From Muribaculaceae bacterium (GTDB taxonomy: Bacteria; Bacteroidota; Bacteroidia; Bacteroidales; Muribaculaceae), in contig JAMPDX010000002.1 in assembly GCA_023665425.1 (NCBI GenBank), forward strand, positions 82,955-146,954: DNA of 64,000 bases, in the 5' to 3' direction. The translations under genes and the position numbers were made by a program. Every line of letters starts with the position of its first letter. Positions within the stretch are counted from its first letter, which is position 1. This document shows, piece after piece, positions 42,605-51,040 of the stretch. Under the pieces are notes generated by a model. That model made no database searches, had not been told where the DNA came from, and saw only the letters and a program-made list of their open reading frames with translations.

Positions 42605-42627
42605 AGTGTGAAGCAATTCTTCACACT
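42605..42627. promoter_or_regulatory. Palindromic operator candidate
   Basis: AGTGTGAAG-CAATT-CTTCACACT: perfect 9-bp arms, 5-base spacer. It lies between the HTH gene stop and the -7 box of the downstream operon and lacks a T-run, so it is better explained as a regulator site than as a terminator. Confidence 0.5.
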
Positions 42628-42636
42628 CTCCAGGTT

Positions 42637-43041
42637 TTACGATTTATCGTTGCTTGTCGATTTCAGGACCTCATATATGGCAGCCAGTGTCATATATTCT
42701 GACATATCAAGGGATTGAGCCTCATTTGAGTCTCTCACCTCCGAGCCGATACTGATACGCGAACTGACAAATCGAGGCAACCGGCTACGGGCAGGCGATG
42801 CAGACCGCCTCTCCTGCTCCTCCTTGATAATCCGAGCAATATCCTCAAAAAAGTTATGTTCAAGCACAAGACTGATATTCATCAGCAACTGAGAATCGAT
42901 GGTGGGGCGGCTGAAGATTTCGTAGATGTTTCGCCGGTCGCAATGCAGCTGATTGGCAAGCCACACGACAGTCTTCTTGGCATGCATCTGTCTGACATGC
43001 TCAAACACGTCCTTCACCATCTCCCCCATGTGTACGTTCAT
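42637..43041 (-). CDS. HTH (XRE-like) transcriptional regulator
   Basis: 134 residues. The N-terminal helix-turn-helix is KKTVVWLANQLHCDRRNIYE followed by IFSRPTIDSQLLMNISLVL, with FFEDIARII closing the domain. The C-terminal half is Ser/Arg-rich and ends in a short helical part. A paralogous HTH domain is encoded at 44675-44983. It precedes the long unknown operon and may bind the palindrome at 42605-42627. Confidence 0.75.
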   Translation of the reverse strand: MNVHMGEMVKDVFEHVRQMHAKKTVVWLANQLHCDRRNIYEIFSRPTIDSQLLMNISLVLEHNFFEDIARIIKEEQERRSASPARSRLPRFVSSRISIGSEVRDSNEAQSLDMSEYMTLAAIYEVLKSTSNDKS

Positions 43042-43124
43042 AACTTACGATTAATGTTGCATTGAGTCAATGAGTGCATATTACGGTATAAACGAATGAA
43101 GATTGATGCTTCTCTGACCCCTTA

Positions 43125-43322
43125 TTAAAAGATCATATCAGATGACATCTTTACCACTCTTTTACCACAATGAGGACACCTAACGCCTTTTGCAATACAT
43201 TCATCACAGTAATAGGCTTGATACGCCCTTGTCTCATCATTGCAACCATGGAAATTATAGTTCAGAACGCCTGACATTATCTTTCCACAGGAAGAGCATT
43301 TTCCTGTACTGTTAATTAACAT
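43125..43322 (-). CDS. Zinc-ribbon protein
   Basis: 65 residues from MLINSTGKCSSCGKIMSG, with four CxxC-like knuckles: CSSC, CDEC, CPHC, plus GCND. This is a zinc-ribbon/double-ribbon small protein. A start at 43376 would overlap the upstream gene by 61 bases; with 43322 the overlap is 7 bases, typical of coupling with the 365-residue gene. Function unknown, possibly nucleic-acid binding. Confidence 0.65.
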   Translation of the reverse strand: MLINSTGKCSSCGKIMSGVLNYNFHGCNDETRAYQAYYCDECIAKGVRCPHCGKRVVKMSSDMIF

Positions 43323-44413
43323 TTCGTTTTTGATGATATTATGTTTATGCTTTTCTTTTTTAGTTTGCGATTCCATTCGGCATCAGCCAACTGTAATAAG
43401 TGATTAGATGTAACATTATTTAGTTCACTGATGATTTTCGGGCCCAATTGTTTGGCATTAGTCATAAAGGTGCTGTCTTTTAGCAGATATTCATATATGC
43501 TATCGCAGTTTTTTGAATCAATTCTGGAATATCCCAAAGCATCTTTAGCTGCAAGAATTTGGTCTTTGATGTATTCAAGTGTGGGTAATGAACCTTTCAT
43601 ACCGATAAGTACAGTATGAATATCCGGGTCGTGGTCAATATCGGTCTCTGAGATCATATTGATTTGCATAGGTTTTTTTGGACCATTCAGAGGTGGATTA
43701 AAGACTATTTCCCGCGTGTCGTTTTTCAACTTGATTGTGACATCCCCGCTTTTCGTGTCAATGATCAACTTCTCTACATCAGTGACAGGCACAGTTCCGG
43801 ATTCAGTATGTATCAGTACATGTTCTGCAGTATCTTTTGCCCAATCGTGGATATCTCCTTTGGCGCAAACTTTAGAAAGAAGTCCTAGTGGGATAAATGC
43901 CTTTTGGCCGGTGATACGGTCTTGTGTGCCAATGCGACTTGTGAAGATAGAAAGTAGACTATCTTGGTCGAGTACAATATTATCTCCGCTAATATGGCTT
44001 AAGGCCGCTTTCTCTGTGGGACAAATTTTATCTTTTCGATAAGGTTTTGACTCAACATCTTGTAAGATGAACTTAACGTATTTATTAAAAGCCGTTCGTT
44101 CACTCCTAAAACTCCCTTCTGTATCGGTCCCCTTACGCTTGGCAAGTTCCTTGGCAATGCAGGAGCCAATAGCTGTCAACAGGTCTTCAATAAGATTGCG
44201 TTTCGGACCTTTGTTCGAACTAGTAAGGTATTTTTGGAGCAATTCCAATGGCTGCTTTGTGCTGCCGGTATAAATCGTGCTGATAAACTCCCGGTTAATT
44301 TTTTGAAGACGGGAAGGGTAATCACTAGCAGACTTTCCTATTGTCAAGTTCTGTTTGCACCATCCCTTGTACTCATCAAAAAGCGGAATCGGTTGATTAT
44401 TTTTGTTTGACAT
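43316..44413 (-). CDS. Hypothetical 365-residue protein
   Basis: No recognised domain. N-terminal third is helical and basic (SRLQKINREFISTIYTGS, NLIEDLLTAIGSCIAKELAK), the middle has alternating short strands (VEKLIIDTKSGDVTIKLKND, EIVFNPPLNGPKKPMQINM), the C-terminus is again basic (AEWNRKLKKKSINIISS). No signal peptide. It has its own promoter (44545-44576) and is followed by an overlapping zinc-ribbon gene; an HTH gene lies upstream. Confidence 0.7.
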   Translation of the reverse strand: MSNKNNQPIPLFDEYKGWCKQNLTIGKSASDYPSRLQKINREFISTIYTGSTKQPLELLQKYLTSSNKGPKRNLIEDLLTAIGSCIAKELAKRKGTDTEGSFRSERTAFNKYVKFILQDVESKPYRKDKICPTEKAALSHISGDNIVLDQDSLLSIFTSRIGTQDRITGQKAFIPLGLLSKVCAKGDIHDWAKDTAEHVLIHTESGTVPVTDVEKLIIDTKSGDVTIKLKNDTREIVFNPPLNGPKKPMQINMISETDIDHDPDIHTVLIGMKGSLPTLEYIKDQILAAKDALGYSRIDSKNCDSIYEYLLKDSTFMTNAKQLGPKIISELNNVTSNHLLQLADAEWNRKLKKKSINIISSKTKC

Positions 44414-44544
44414 ATTCTTGGGTACTAAAAATACTTGAAATTGTTTAATTACGCCTACCTCCTTTTACGCGATTCGGCAATTTCGTATGGTTTGCAAGGC
44501 TGCCACAACGCGATGTTTCAAGAAGAGCAAATTTCTTCCGTACT

Positions 44545-44576
44545 CAAAATTACGAACTTATAACCGGCTGTCCAAA
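44545..44576 (-). promoter_or_regulatory. Promoter of the 365-residue protein gene
   Basis: Minus strand TTTG (44576-44573), 20 bases, TAATTTTG (44552-44545): full match to the Bacteroidetes consensus, 130 bases upstream of the start codon. Confidence 0.7.
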
Positions 44577-44674
44577 CAGTGTCTAAACATCTGTCTCACT
44601 TAAGAGTGTTTTATGAAAATTGAGGTGAAGTTGTATGGTAAATTATTGTATTTCAACATTCAGTCAGGTGTTGT

Positions 44675-44983
44675 TTAAGTGCGATTGTCTGAAGATTTGT
44701 CGGGATTGCACTTTCGCGTCCGCGCAGGAATTGTGATTTTGTCTGATGCCTTGATTGTTGCTTCAAGCGATATTGAGATATCCTCAAAAAAATTATGATG
44801 AAGCACTTCGGAAAGTTGTATCAGCAGAGATGTGTCGAGTGTGGAGCGGTGGAAAATATCGTGGATGTTGCGGCGGTCGCAGTTCATCTGCGCGGCGAGC
44901 CACGTCACCGTGCAACCTGAGTTCTCTGAGCGCAGCCGTCGATACTCAGCCTCTACCAACTTGCCTACATGAATCTTTACCAA
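44675..44983 (-). CDS. HTH (XRE-like) transcriptional regulator
   Basis: 102 residues. HTH domain VTWLAAQMNCDRRNIHDIF with FHRSTLDTSLLIQLSEVL and NFFEDISI, clearly paralogous to the protein at 42637-43041. The short basic tail (PARTRKCNPDKSS) differs. Located upstream of the promoter of the 365-residue gene. Confidence 0.75.
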   Translation of the reverse strand: MVKIHVGKLVEAEYRRLRSENSGCTVTWLAAQMNCDRRNIHDIFHRSTLDTSLLIQLSEVLHHNFFEDISISLEATIKASDKITIPARTRKCNPDKSSDNRT

Positions 44984-45004
44984 AGGGTTTTCCGGCCACC
45001 TATC

Positions 45005-45211
45005 TTATTCGACCGACACCCTGAATCGAAATTGTTGCACAAAAAAGCGTGGGTACCGTATCATTGCTCGTCCCACGATATGAGGCTCTGGCATGCCCAT
45101 CACAGTTGGACGAGCAACGCAGAGCCCACGCATATATGCAACGTATTCCGGCAACCCATACTCCTCTCGGAGCGTTCTGTTGCCGGACATTGTGTACATA
45201 TCCATGAGCAT
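45005..45211 (-). CDS. Possible small protein (uncertain)
   Basis: 68 codons ending 22 bases before the HTH start. No recognisable domain; the sequence is rich in Arg, Met and Tyr (GLPEYVAYMRGLCVARPTVM). It could be the remnant of a longer gene: an upstream short frame MNKAFIYASVLGDMKSGSF ends just before it in another frame. Confidence 0.25.
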   Translation of the reverse strand: MLMDMYTMSGNRTLREEYGLPEYVAYMRGLCVARPTVMGMPEPHIVGRAMIRYPRFFVQQFRFRVSVE

Positions 45212-45543
45212 CTATCGTTGCCGCCGCCCTTGACTGTGATTAGAAACTGCCAGATTTCATATCGCCAAGAACAGAAGCGTAGATAAACGCTTTATTCATT
45301 ATGTCATTGACCCGCCCTCAGAACCCGACTCCGGGCCCTGCAGAGAGCCAACATGCAAATTTACAAAATTCCCTCGACATCATCACAACCCCGGCCCCAT
45401 TATTTTCAGCCTATTTTCAGCTTGTTGTTGAGAAGGAACTTCATGAAAGGACTTTCGATGTATACTTCCCCAACTCCGATAGCATCTCCTCAATCAAAGA
45501 TCCTTCTTTAATTATATAATACCTCCATACTCAATCAAAGATT
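45212..45543. other. Region without a supported gene
   Basis: AT-rich to neutral, a 72-codon plus-strand frame (45301-45519) of unlikely composition is the only long frame. Nothing else was recognised. Confidence 0.4.
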
Positions 45544-45706
45544 TAGAGCTTGTTTAATAAAAAATGTAAACGTCAGGGTCGTAGATGTGCCTCAGATTTG
45601 AGGCAGCAGGTAAAGGAACATAGCGGGCTGTGTGACTGAACCCAAGGCTCAAATCTGAGACACATCTACGACCCTGACGTTTACATTTTTTATTAAACAA
45701 GCTCTA
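45544..45706. mobile_element. MITE-like palindromic element, 163 bp
   Basis: Arms of 58-59 bp (45544-45602 and 45648-45706) are inverted copies with one mismatch, starting TAGAGCTTGTTTAATAAAAA, around a loop of 45 bases. No coding capacity. The first 34 bases recur at 63949-64000 with few changes. This is the form of a non-autonomous transposable element or a foldback repeat. Confidence 0.8.
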
Positions 45707-45730
45707 AGAGAATCCACCCTAAATTCAAAG

Positions 45731-45884
45731 TTCGCAAGTAGTATCCAATTGAATATGTTATGGATAGGAGTGTCCGCAAGGACACTGACTTATAGTAACC
45801 CCGCACACACGCGGCGATAGCCGTGGGTGTGCGGGGCTGGTTAGACAGTCAAAAGGCGTGCGTAGCCCGCCGATTTACTGCTTG
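45731..45884 (-). repeat. REP-like intergenic repeat, copy C (inverted relative to copy A)
   Basis: It reads TTCGCAAGTAGTATCC at the left end to AAGGCGTGCGTAGCCCGCCG-ATTTACTG at the right, about 90% identical by eye to the reverse complement of 17922-18071, including the AGTGTCCGCAAGGACACT hairpin and the CCCGCACACACGCGG/CCGTGGGTGTGCGGG core. Confidence 0.85.
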
Positions 45885-46603
45885 TTAATGTTTTATACGG
45901 TAACCTCCGAAACTTGAATTACAAATTTTTCTCAGGTCTCTTATATCTTTGCTTGTAAATTTTGGTGCGATGAATCGAAAATGCAGGTACAAAACAAACT
46001 TTAACTTTTGTAGACTAATATTTACATACTATCTTCCGTTATATAATCGAAACAAGTCAAAAAACAGACTTTATTCAACTTAATAACTTTAAGATGTATC
46101 AAAATGAATTGCCAATATTAACTACTTGTTGATTATAAAAAAATTACTGTAACTGCCTGATTACCGTTTATCAGTTTTACCGTTCAATCCATTGTTTTAA
46201 TCTTATGGCAGGCTCACAATGGCCTTTGCCTTCAAAACATCAATCTGTATTGACGATGCCCTCGCCGGGCAACCCTCAACGGGGGCATCTGCAATAGATA
46301 CCTATAATGCAAATTCAATATGCTGTTCTAACTTCATAGTTTTTTCTACCGCTCAAGGCACATCCTCGCGTGTCGAGGAAGCCACGAGTTCTAAACCATG
46401 GCTACACAGTTATAATTTTGGGTTATATACATTAATAATTTCTATCGCCCCTCAGTGGGGTACGCTTCGCTGAGGAGAGAGCGGGGAGATGTCGTGAGAC
46501 ACCTCCCCCTTCTTTTTTCCGGCATATACTCACCTCATCCTCTCCCTTATTGAACCAGCGGGTGCTCCACAATGTTTTAATAATACTATTGACAACAAAT
46601 CCT
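45885..46603. other. AT-rich region without a supported gene
   Basis: Mostly low-complexity AT. An 84-codon plus-strand frame (46219-46473) shows no domain or ribosome-binding site. A GC stretch CCCCTCAGTGGGG-TACGCTTCG-CTGAGGAG near 46449-46480 can form a short hairpin upstream of the MFS gene. No clear promoter for the MFS gene was identified. Confidence 0.4.
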
Positions 46604-47866
46604 ATGAAAAACAACAATACTACAATTACAGCCGGGCAGGCTGCTGCCCCCGAGCCTGATATGTATGCAGGCATGAGTCCGTCATATTACTGGTTCTTTA
46701 TCGGTTTCATGGTGTTGCTGAGCATGTTTGGCTCTTTTGTCAACGATATGTATATCCCGGCGTTGCCTGAGATGACACACTATTTCGGCTGTTCGGTGTC
46801 GAAAGTGCAGCTGGGCCTCTCTTTTGGCATGATTGGCCTGGGCGTGGGGCAGATAGTCTTCGGTCCTGTGAGCGATAAGTATGGGCGTAAAGGGGTGCTC
46901 AACGCCGGTATGCTCATCTTTGCAGTGGGCGGCACTGCGAGCATCTTCGCCACCAATATATGGTTCTTCGTCGGATGCCGACTTGTGCAGGGTATAGGAG
47001 CAAGCACCGGCTACTTCCTGGCACGCACCATGCCGGCCGACGTCAGCTCCGGCCGCGCATTGGCCAAAATCATGGCTCTCACGGGTGCCATCAATGGTGT
47101 TGCCCCGGCGTCAGCGCCGGTGCTCGGTGGTCTGTTTGCACATATTTTCGGGTGGAAGAGCATCTTCATCTTCCTCACTTTGATGGCACTACTCATGATT
47201 CTGGTCAACCTCAAGGTCAAGGAGACACTTCCTCCGGATCGTCGCGCCAAGGGATCACTGCTCTCCACCTTCGAGGGTTACGGTGCTTTGCTCAAGGAGT
47301 ACAAATTCATGACACACGTCTCGCTCAAGGGAGCAGCATTGGGATTGCTGTTCGCCTACATTGCCTCGGCACCATTCATCATACAGACACATTATGGCTA
47401 CTCCGACATCGTCTTCGGTCTATACATGGGGTTCAACGCTTTGTTTGTAGTTGGCGGCTCCCTGGTGGCCCTCAAATTCAAAGTGTTGAAGAAGGCGGGT
47501 GTTTATGGTTCATGGGGCCTTGCCGCGGTAATTATCGGGCAGGTAATAGCCCTGTGGCATATCGATAGTTTTTTTGTATACGAAGTATTTAACTGCCTGA
47601 TGCTATTCTGCTTAGGCTTAATCTTCACCATGAGCAACACGTTGGCAATGAACGAAGGTCGCAATAATGCCGGGCGAGCGTCAGCCATCTTGGGCGTGAT
47701 GGGCTACATCTTTGGTGCTATCGTCACCCCGTTGACCGGCCTTGGCGACATCCTGCACTCCACCGTCTACGTATATATCGGCCTTATAGCGCTGACAGTG
47801 GTCTTCGCCTTCATGTCTCGCCGCATAGCCCCGGAGCTTTCCGGCGCGGCCGTAGAAAAAGGCTAA
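46604..47866 (+). CDS. Bcr/CflA-family MFS drug efflux transporter
   Basis: 420 residues from MKNNNTTITAGQAAA; a TTG start 54 bases upstream was not chosen. Twelve membrane segments; motif A GPVSDKYGRKGVLNAGM after TM2, RLVQGIGASTGYFLARTM in TM4/5, and the TM1 motif FVNDMYIPALPEMTHYF are typical of Bcr/CflA proton-driven exporters (bicyclomycin, chloramphenicol, sulfonamides in relatives). Substrate here unknown. It stands alone, convergent with ferredoxin. Confidence 0.9.
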   Translation: MKNNNTTITAGQAAAPEPDMYAGMSPSYYWFFIGFMVLLSMFGSFVNDMYIPALPEMTHYFGCSVSKVQLGLSFGMIGLGVGQIVFGPVSDKYGRKGVLNAGMLIFAVGGTASIFATNIWFFVGCRLVQGIGASTGYFLARTMPADVSSGRALAKIMALTGAINGVAPASAPVLGGLFAHIFGWKSIFIFLTLMALLMILVNLKVKETLPPDRRAKGSLLSTFEGYGALLKEYKFMTHVSLKGAALGLLFAYIASAPFIIQTHYGYSDIVFGLYMGFNALFVVGGSLVALKFKVLKKAGVYGSWGLAAVIIGQVIALWHIDSFFVYEVFNCLMLFCLGLIFTMSNTLAMNEGRNNAGRASAILGVMGYIFGAIVTPLTGLGDILHSTVYVYIGLIALTVVFAFMSRRIAPELSGAAVEKG

Positions 47867-47892
47867 GTTACAAAGAGAGGAAAAAAACGACA

Positions 47893-47925
47893 AGACGTCG
47901 GCTGCTCGGTGAGCAGCCGACGTCT
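47893..47925 (-). terminator. Terminator of ferredoxin gene
   Basis: A perfect 15-bp stem (47893-47907 with 47911-47925; AGACGTCGGCTGCTC) and loop GGT. On the minus strand it is followed by TGTCGTTTTTTT. It may also stop MFS transcripts. Confidence 0.85.
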
Positions 47926-47947
47926 ATATGTCTCTAATTGAGGCTTA

Positions 47948-48115
47948 TTAGCCCTCTGTGATGGCGCCGCTGGGGCAAACCTCAGCGCAGCTGCCGCAAG
48001 AGATGCAAGTATCGGGATCGATGTGGTAGATCTCGCCCTCAGAGATAGCCTCTACGGGACATACGGGCTGGCAAGTGCCACAAGCCACGCAGTCATTACC
48101 AATTACGTAAGCCAT
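47948..48115 (-). CDS. 2[4Fe-4S] ferredoxin
   Basis: 55 residues with two CxxCxxCxxxCP clusters: CVACGTCQPVCPVEAI and CISCGSCAEVCPSGAI, starting MAYVIGNDC. A clostridial-type electron carrier for low-potential reactions such as pyruvate:ferredoxin oxidoreductase. It is single-cistron with a full-consensus promoter upstream and a strong terminator downstream. Confidence 0.95.
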   Translation of the reverse strand: MAYVIGNDCVACGTCQPVCPVEAISEGEIYHIDPDTCISCGSCAEVCPSGAITEG

Positions 48116-48160
48116 AATAAGAAAAGTTTAATTAGTGATGAATAATGAGATTTATGGGTG

Positions 48161-48192
48161 CAAAGTTAGAGGTGAATTTTGACACATCCAAA
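48161..48192 (-). promoter_or_regulatory. Promoter of ferredoxin gene
   Basis: Minus strand TTTG (48192-48189), 20 bases, TAACTTTG (48168-48161). Full consensus; strong expression expected. Confidence 0.75.
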
Positions 48193-48259
48193 TGAATCTC
48201 AAACAAAACGCCCAAATTTAGAATCAATCTAAATAAGCGTGTGTCTAACAGGACTCTTA

Positions 48260-49168
48260 TCATCTGAGCTCCGCACTAACGATGTCGGTGAGTTTGTCAG
48301 CACCCCGAGGGCTCAGGTGGTCCACATCGTGAAAATCCTCCTCTCTAAAACGCGCATCGGCGTAATAATTGAGGTATCGTACACCTTCCTCCGTGGCTAA
48401 CTCATTGGCCAGACATATCATTTCCTCCGCTTGCCCGGCTTCTTGGACCTGCCGGAAGGTATGCCACACCGGGGTAGTTAGCAGAATACATTCCACTCCG
48501 TGACGGCGACACAGACTGAAAATTTCGCGATACACCTCCATCACCTCGCTTGCTCGTGAACTTGCCGTATAGGTCAACTCCTCTACCCTGGCCGAAGCTC
48601 GCGACTCCCATTGGGGCGATCGGTCTGATATATCATACCCCAGGCCGAAGCCAAGTGAGTCGCACTGATTAGTTTGCTCATGGGTCTTGGCCAACACCTG
48701 TCGCAGACGTCCGCAATAAGCCGGCCAATCTGTTATCAGAAGGTTATACTTGGAGAAATCTGAATGTAAGTTGAGGTGCATCTGTGTCTTATACTCGACG
48801 GCGAGGCGTGCATCAGGGCCGCTCTCAAGGGGCGGCTCGCGGAAGGTGCTGTATGACACTGTGACTATAACCCTCTTCAGGTGAGTACATGCGGGCAGAT
48901 ACTTCTTGAGTAATGCCAGATTATACTCCGCCGTTTGCGACACCTGCGCCAGATTAAAAGTACTGTCAGCAAGCAGCTCCGGGCGCAGCCCGTAATATGT
49001 GTGCGATGAGCCGAGAATGAGTGTCGACACATCGCCGGCATACTCGCTCATCCATCGGCTTTTGTAGGCGTACGGATTGTCTACGCGGCGAGCTATGAAC
49101 TCCCCTACCCCTAATATAATGCATACCAGAGTAGAAAAGATTGCGATATTTATCAAAAAACGTTTCAT
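48260..49168 (-). CDS. SGNH-like protein partner of MBOAT acyltransferase
   Basis: 302 residues with an N-terminal membrane anchor (FLINIAIFSTLVCIILGVGEF). Visible hydrolase-like features: TLILGSSHTYYGLRPELL (GSSH block I Ser), and a C-terminal DVDHLSPRGADKL in the position of the SGNH Asp-His pair. Such proteins (AlgJ/AlgX-, DltD-like) transfer acyl groups supplied by an MBOAT protein onto exported polymers. It starts 14 bases after the MBOAT gene. Confidence 0.75.
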   Translation of the reverse strand: MKRFLINIAIFSTLVCIILGVGEFIARRVDNPYAYKSRWMSEYAGDVSTLILGSSHTYYGLRPELLADSTFNLAQVSQTAEYNLALLKKYLPACTHLKRVIVTVSYSTFREPPLESGPDARLAVEYKTQMHLNLHSDFSKYNLLITDWPAYCGRLRQVLAKTHEQTNQCDSLGFGLGYDISDRSPQWESRASARVEELTYTASSRASEVMEVYREIFSLCRRHGVECILLTTPVWHTFRQVQEAGQAEEMICLANELATEEGVRYLNYYADARFREEDFHDVDHLSPRGADKLTDIVSAELR

Positions 49169-49182
49169 AGTGCATCAGCCTC

Positions 49183-50619
49183 TCAAAATTGAAAATAGAT
49201 GAATGTTGCCGACGGCCCGGCGAATATGAGTACTATAATAAAGGTAATCAGATATATACCCCACCTTAAGGGGCGACAGTGTGCAAAGAGTCCGTTATTG
49301 AAGCTAAAAGGGGTCTCGCTCTTGCGGGTGAGTAATTCGCAGACAAGGAGTATTGCGGTCCACATCAAGGCCCACCGCCCTACTGTTGGCCCGGGCACCC
49401 ACACAAACATATGGCCAATATATCTGAATGTGTCCTCAATATTCTCAATACGGAAAATAGTCCGGCCGATAATGCAGATAAAGAAAGCAAGCCCCATGAG
49501 CAGTACTGGCCTGAGAATACCGAGCCTGCTCTCCTTCTGCAGTTTAACCCCTTTCTCTTTGGCCTTGACACTCCGTATAATACCGGGAAGTGTGAGCACT
49601 CCGTTATAGGCTCCCCATGCCACATATGTCCAACTCGGGCCATGCCACAATCCGCTGAGTAGGAACACCGTCATAGTGTTGCTGATGGTGCGCCCCACAC
49701 CCTTTCTGCTACCCCCTAACGGGAAATATACGTAGTCGCGAAACCATGTAGACAATGATATGTGCCACCTGTGCCAGAAGTCACGGATACCCTTTGCCAG
49801 TAATGGTTTATCGAAGTTCTGACACAGCCTTATGCCGAACAGGCGGGACACTCCAATGGCCATGTCAGAGTAGCCGGAAAAGTCGCAATACACTTGAAAC
49901 GTCAGCAGCAGCGCGCCGATCCATAGAGCCAAGGTACCCTGGCTCTCGTACGAGCCTAACACATAGCTAACAACGGGCGCGGCATTGTCTGCCACCACCA
50001 TCTTCTTGAACAGACCCCAGAGTATGAGTTTCATTCCCGACACACTCAACGAGTAGTCAAACTTGCGATTACGCAAAAACTGTGGCAGCAGATTTGTGGC
50101 TCGCTCTATGGGGCCGGCTATCACCTGCGGGAAAAAGCTGATAAAGAGCATGAAAGCAATGCAATCCCGGGTACCGCGCAGGGTGCCGCGATACACATCT
50201 ATTATATAGCCTAAGGCCTGAAAGGTGTAGAAGGATATTCCAAGAGGCAAAACCCAGTCGAGGGTCACAGCATCGACTTGCCAACCGATATATCCCATCA
50301 GGGCAGCAAAGTTATTGCTGAAGAAGTTGAAATATTTGAATACCCCCAATATACCGATATCTGCCGCGACATTAAGCCACAATATCCACTTTGAGCGGCA
50401 TGTACGCACGCCATACTTGTTTACGAGTATACCACTCAGATATGTGTAGGCTGTCATGAGCAGCATCAACGACAGGAACCGATAGTCCCACCAACAGTAA
50501 AAAACATATCCGGCTAACAATAAAAAGATATTCCTTGACCGACAAGACTTCGTTATCAGCCAATATACCAGAAATACGACAGGCAAAAATACCAGAAATT
50601 CAAACGAATTAAACAGCAC
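49183..50619 (-). CDS. MBOAT family O-acyltransferase (AlgI/DltB-like)
   Basis: 478 residues with about eleven membrane segments. MBOAT features: PLGISFYTFQALGYIIDVYRG, FFPQVIAGPIERATNLLPQF, the region FWHRWHISLSTWFRDYVYFPLGG-type (here RDFWHRWHISLSTWFRDYV), and the catalytic His in LLSGLWHGPSWTYVAWG. It moves acyl groups across the membrane for O-acylation of a surface or periplasmic polymer. Next gene is an SGNH-like partner. Polymer unknown. Confidence 0.92.
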   Translation of the reverse strand: MLFNSFEFLVFLPVVFLVYWLITKSCRSRNIFLLLAGYVFYCWWDYRFLSLMLLMTAYTYLSGILVNKYGVRTCRSKWILWLNVAADIGILGVFKYFNFFSNNFAALMGYIGWQVDAVTLDWVLPLGISFYTFQALGYIIDVYRGTLRGTRDCIAFMLFISFFPQVIAGPIERATNLLPQFLRNRKFDYSLSVSGMKLILWGLFKKMVVADNAAPVVSYVLGSYESQGTLALWIGALLLTFQVYCDFSGYSDMAIGVSRLFGIRLCQNFDKPLLAKGIRDFWHRWHISLSTWFRDYVYFPLGGSRKGVGRTISNTMTVFLLSGLWHGPSWTYVAWGAYNGVLTLPGIIRSVKAKEKGVKLQKESRLGILRPVLLMGLAFFICIIGRTIFRIENIEDTFRYIGHMFVWVPGPTVGRWALMWTAILLVCELLTRKSETPFSFNNGLFAHCRPLRWGIYLITFIIVLIFAGPSATFIYFQF

Positions 50620-51040
50620 CGATAATTACAAATGTATTATAGTGAGGGCGTATCATATTTTTATCGAGAAACCGGAAAGAGCACAAAATTACAAAAAAAA
50701 TGTCAATTCTGAAAGTAGGGCTCCAACTTGTGTCGACCACAGCAACCCAAGGTAAGCTGGTTGTAGTTACGGCGTGATTGTAACTCGACACTGGAGAGGG
50801 AGAGTAGCGCAATCAGGGTATTTTAGGGGGCTTTTATACTGTTTAACATTTTTTATGCGGCGGTTTGGATTTTTTTTGCTAACTTTGCAGCTGTAAGAAT
50901 ACGAGTCGGCCCAAAGAAAGCATGTCGACCATAACAATCAGAACAGCAGGGGACATATATTAACCTCTAAGCAAACATAACCTCATAACAGATAATTAAA
51001 ACGCAGCAGCGATGCTGCCGGGAAAGCATTACACAATACA
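50620..51040. other. Non-coding region before the pseudouridine synthase gene
   Basis: 421 bases. It holds the -7 box TAACTTTG at 50880-50887 and a leader of about 150 nt. Nothing else recognised; a 67-codon frame on the minus strand (50609-50812) is not supported. Confidence 0.5.
50880..50887 (+). promoter_or_regulatory. -7 box for the pseudouridine synthase-asnS operon
   Basis: TAACTTTGCAG after a run of T; the nearest TTTG (50864-50867) is only 12 bases upstream rather than 20, so the -33 element is weak. Confidence 0.45.

Noticed and set aside
45301..45519. 72-codon plus-strand frame before the MITE
   Set aside because: No ribosome-binding site, no domain, and atypical composition; nothing else in the neighbourhood uses that strand.
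46219..46473. 84-codon frame before the MFS gene
   Set aside because: AT-rich random-looking translation with no start signal; not conserved-looking.
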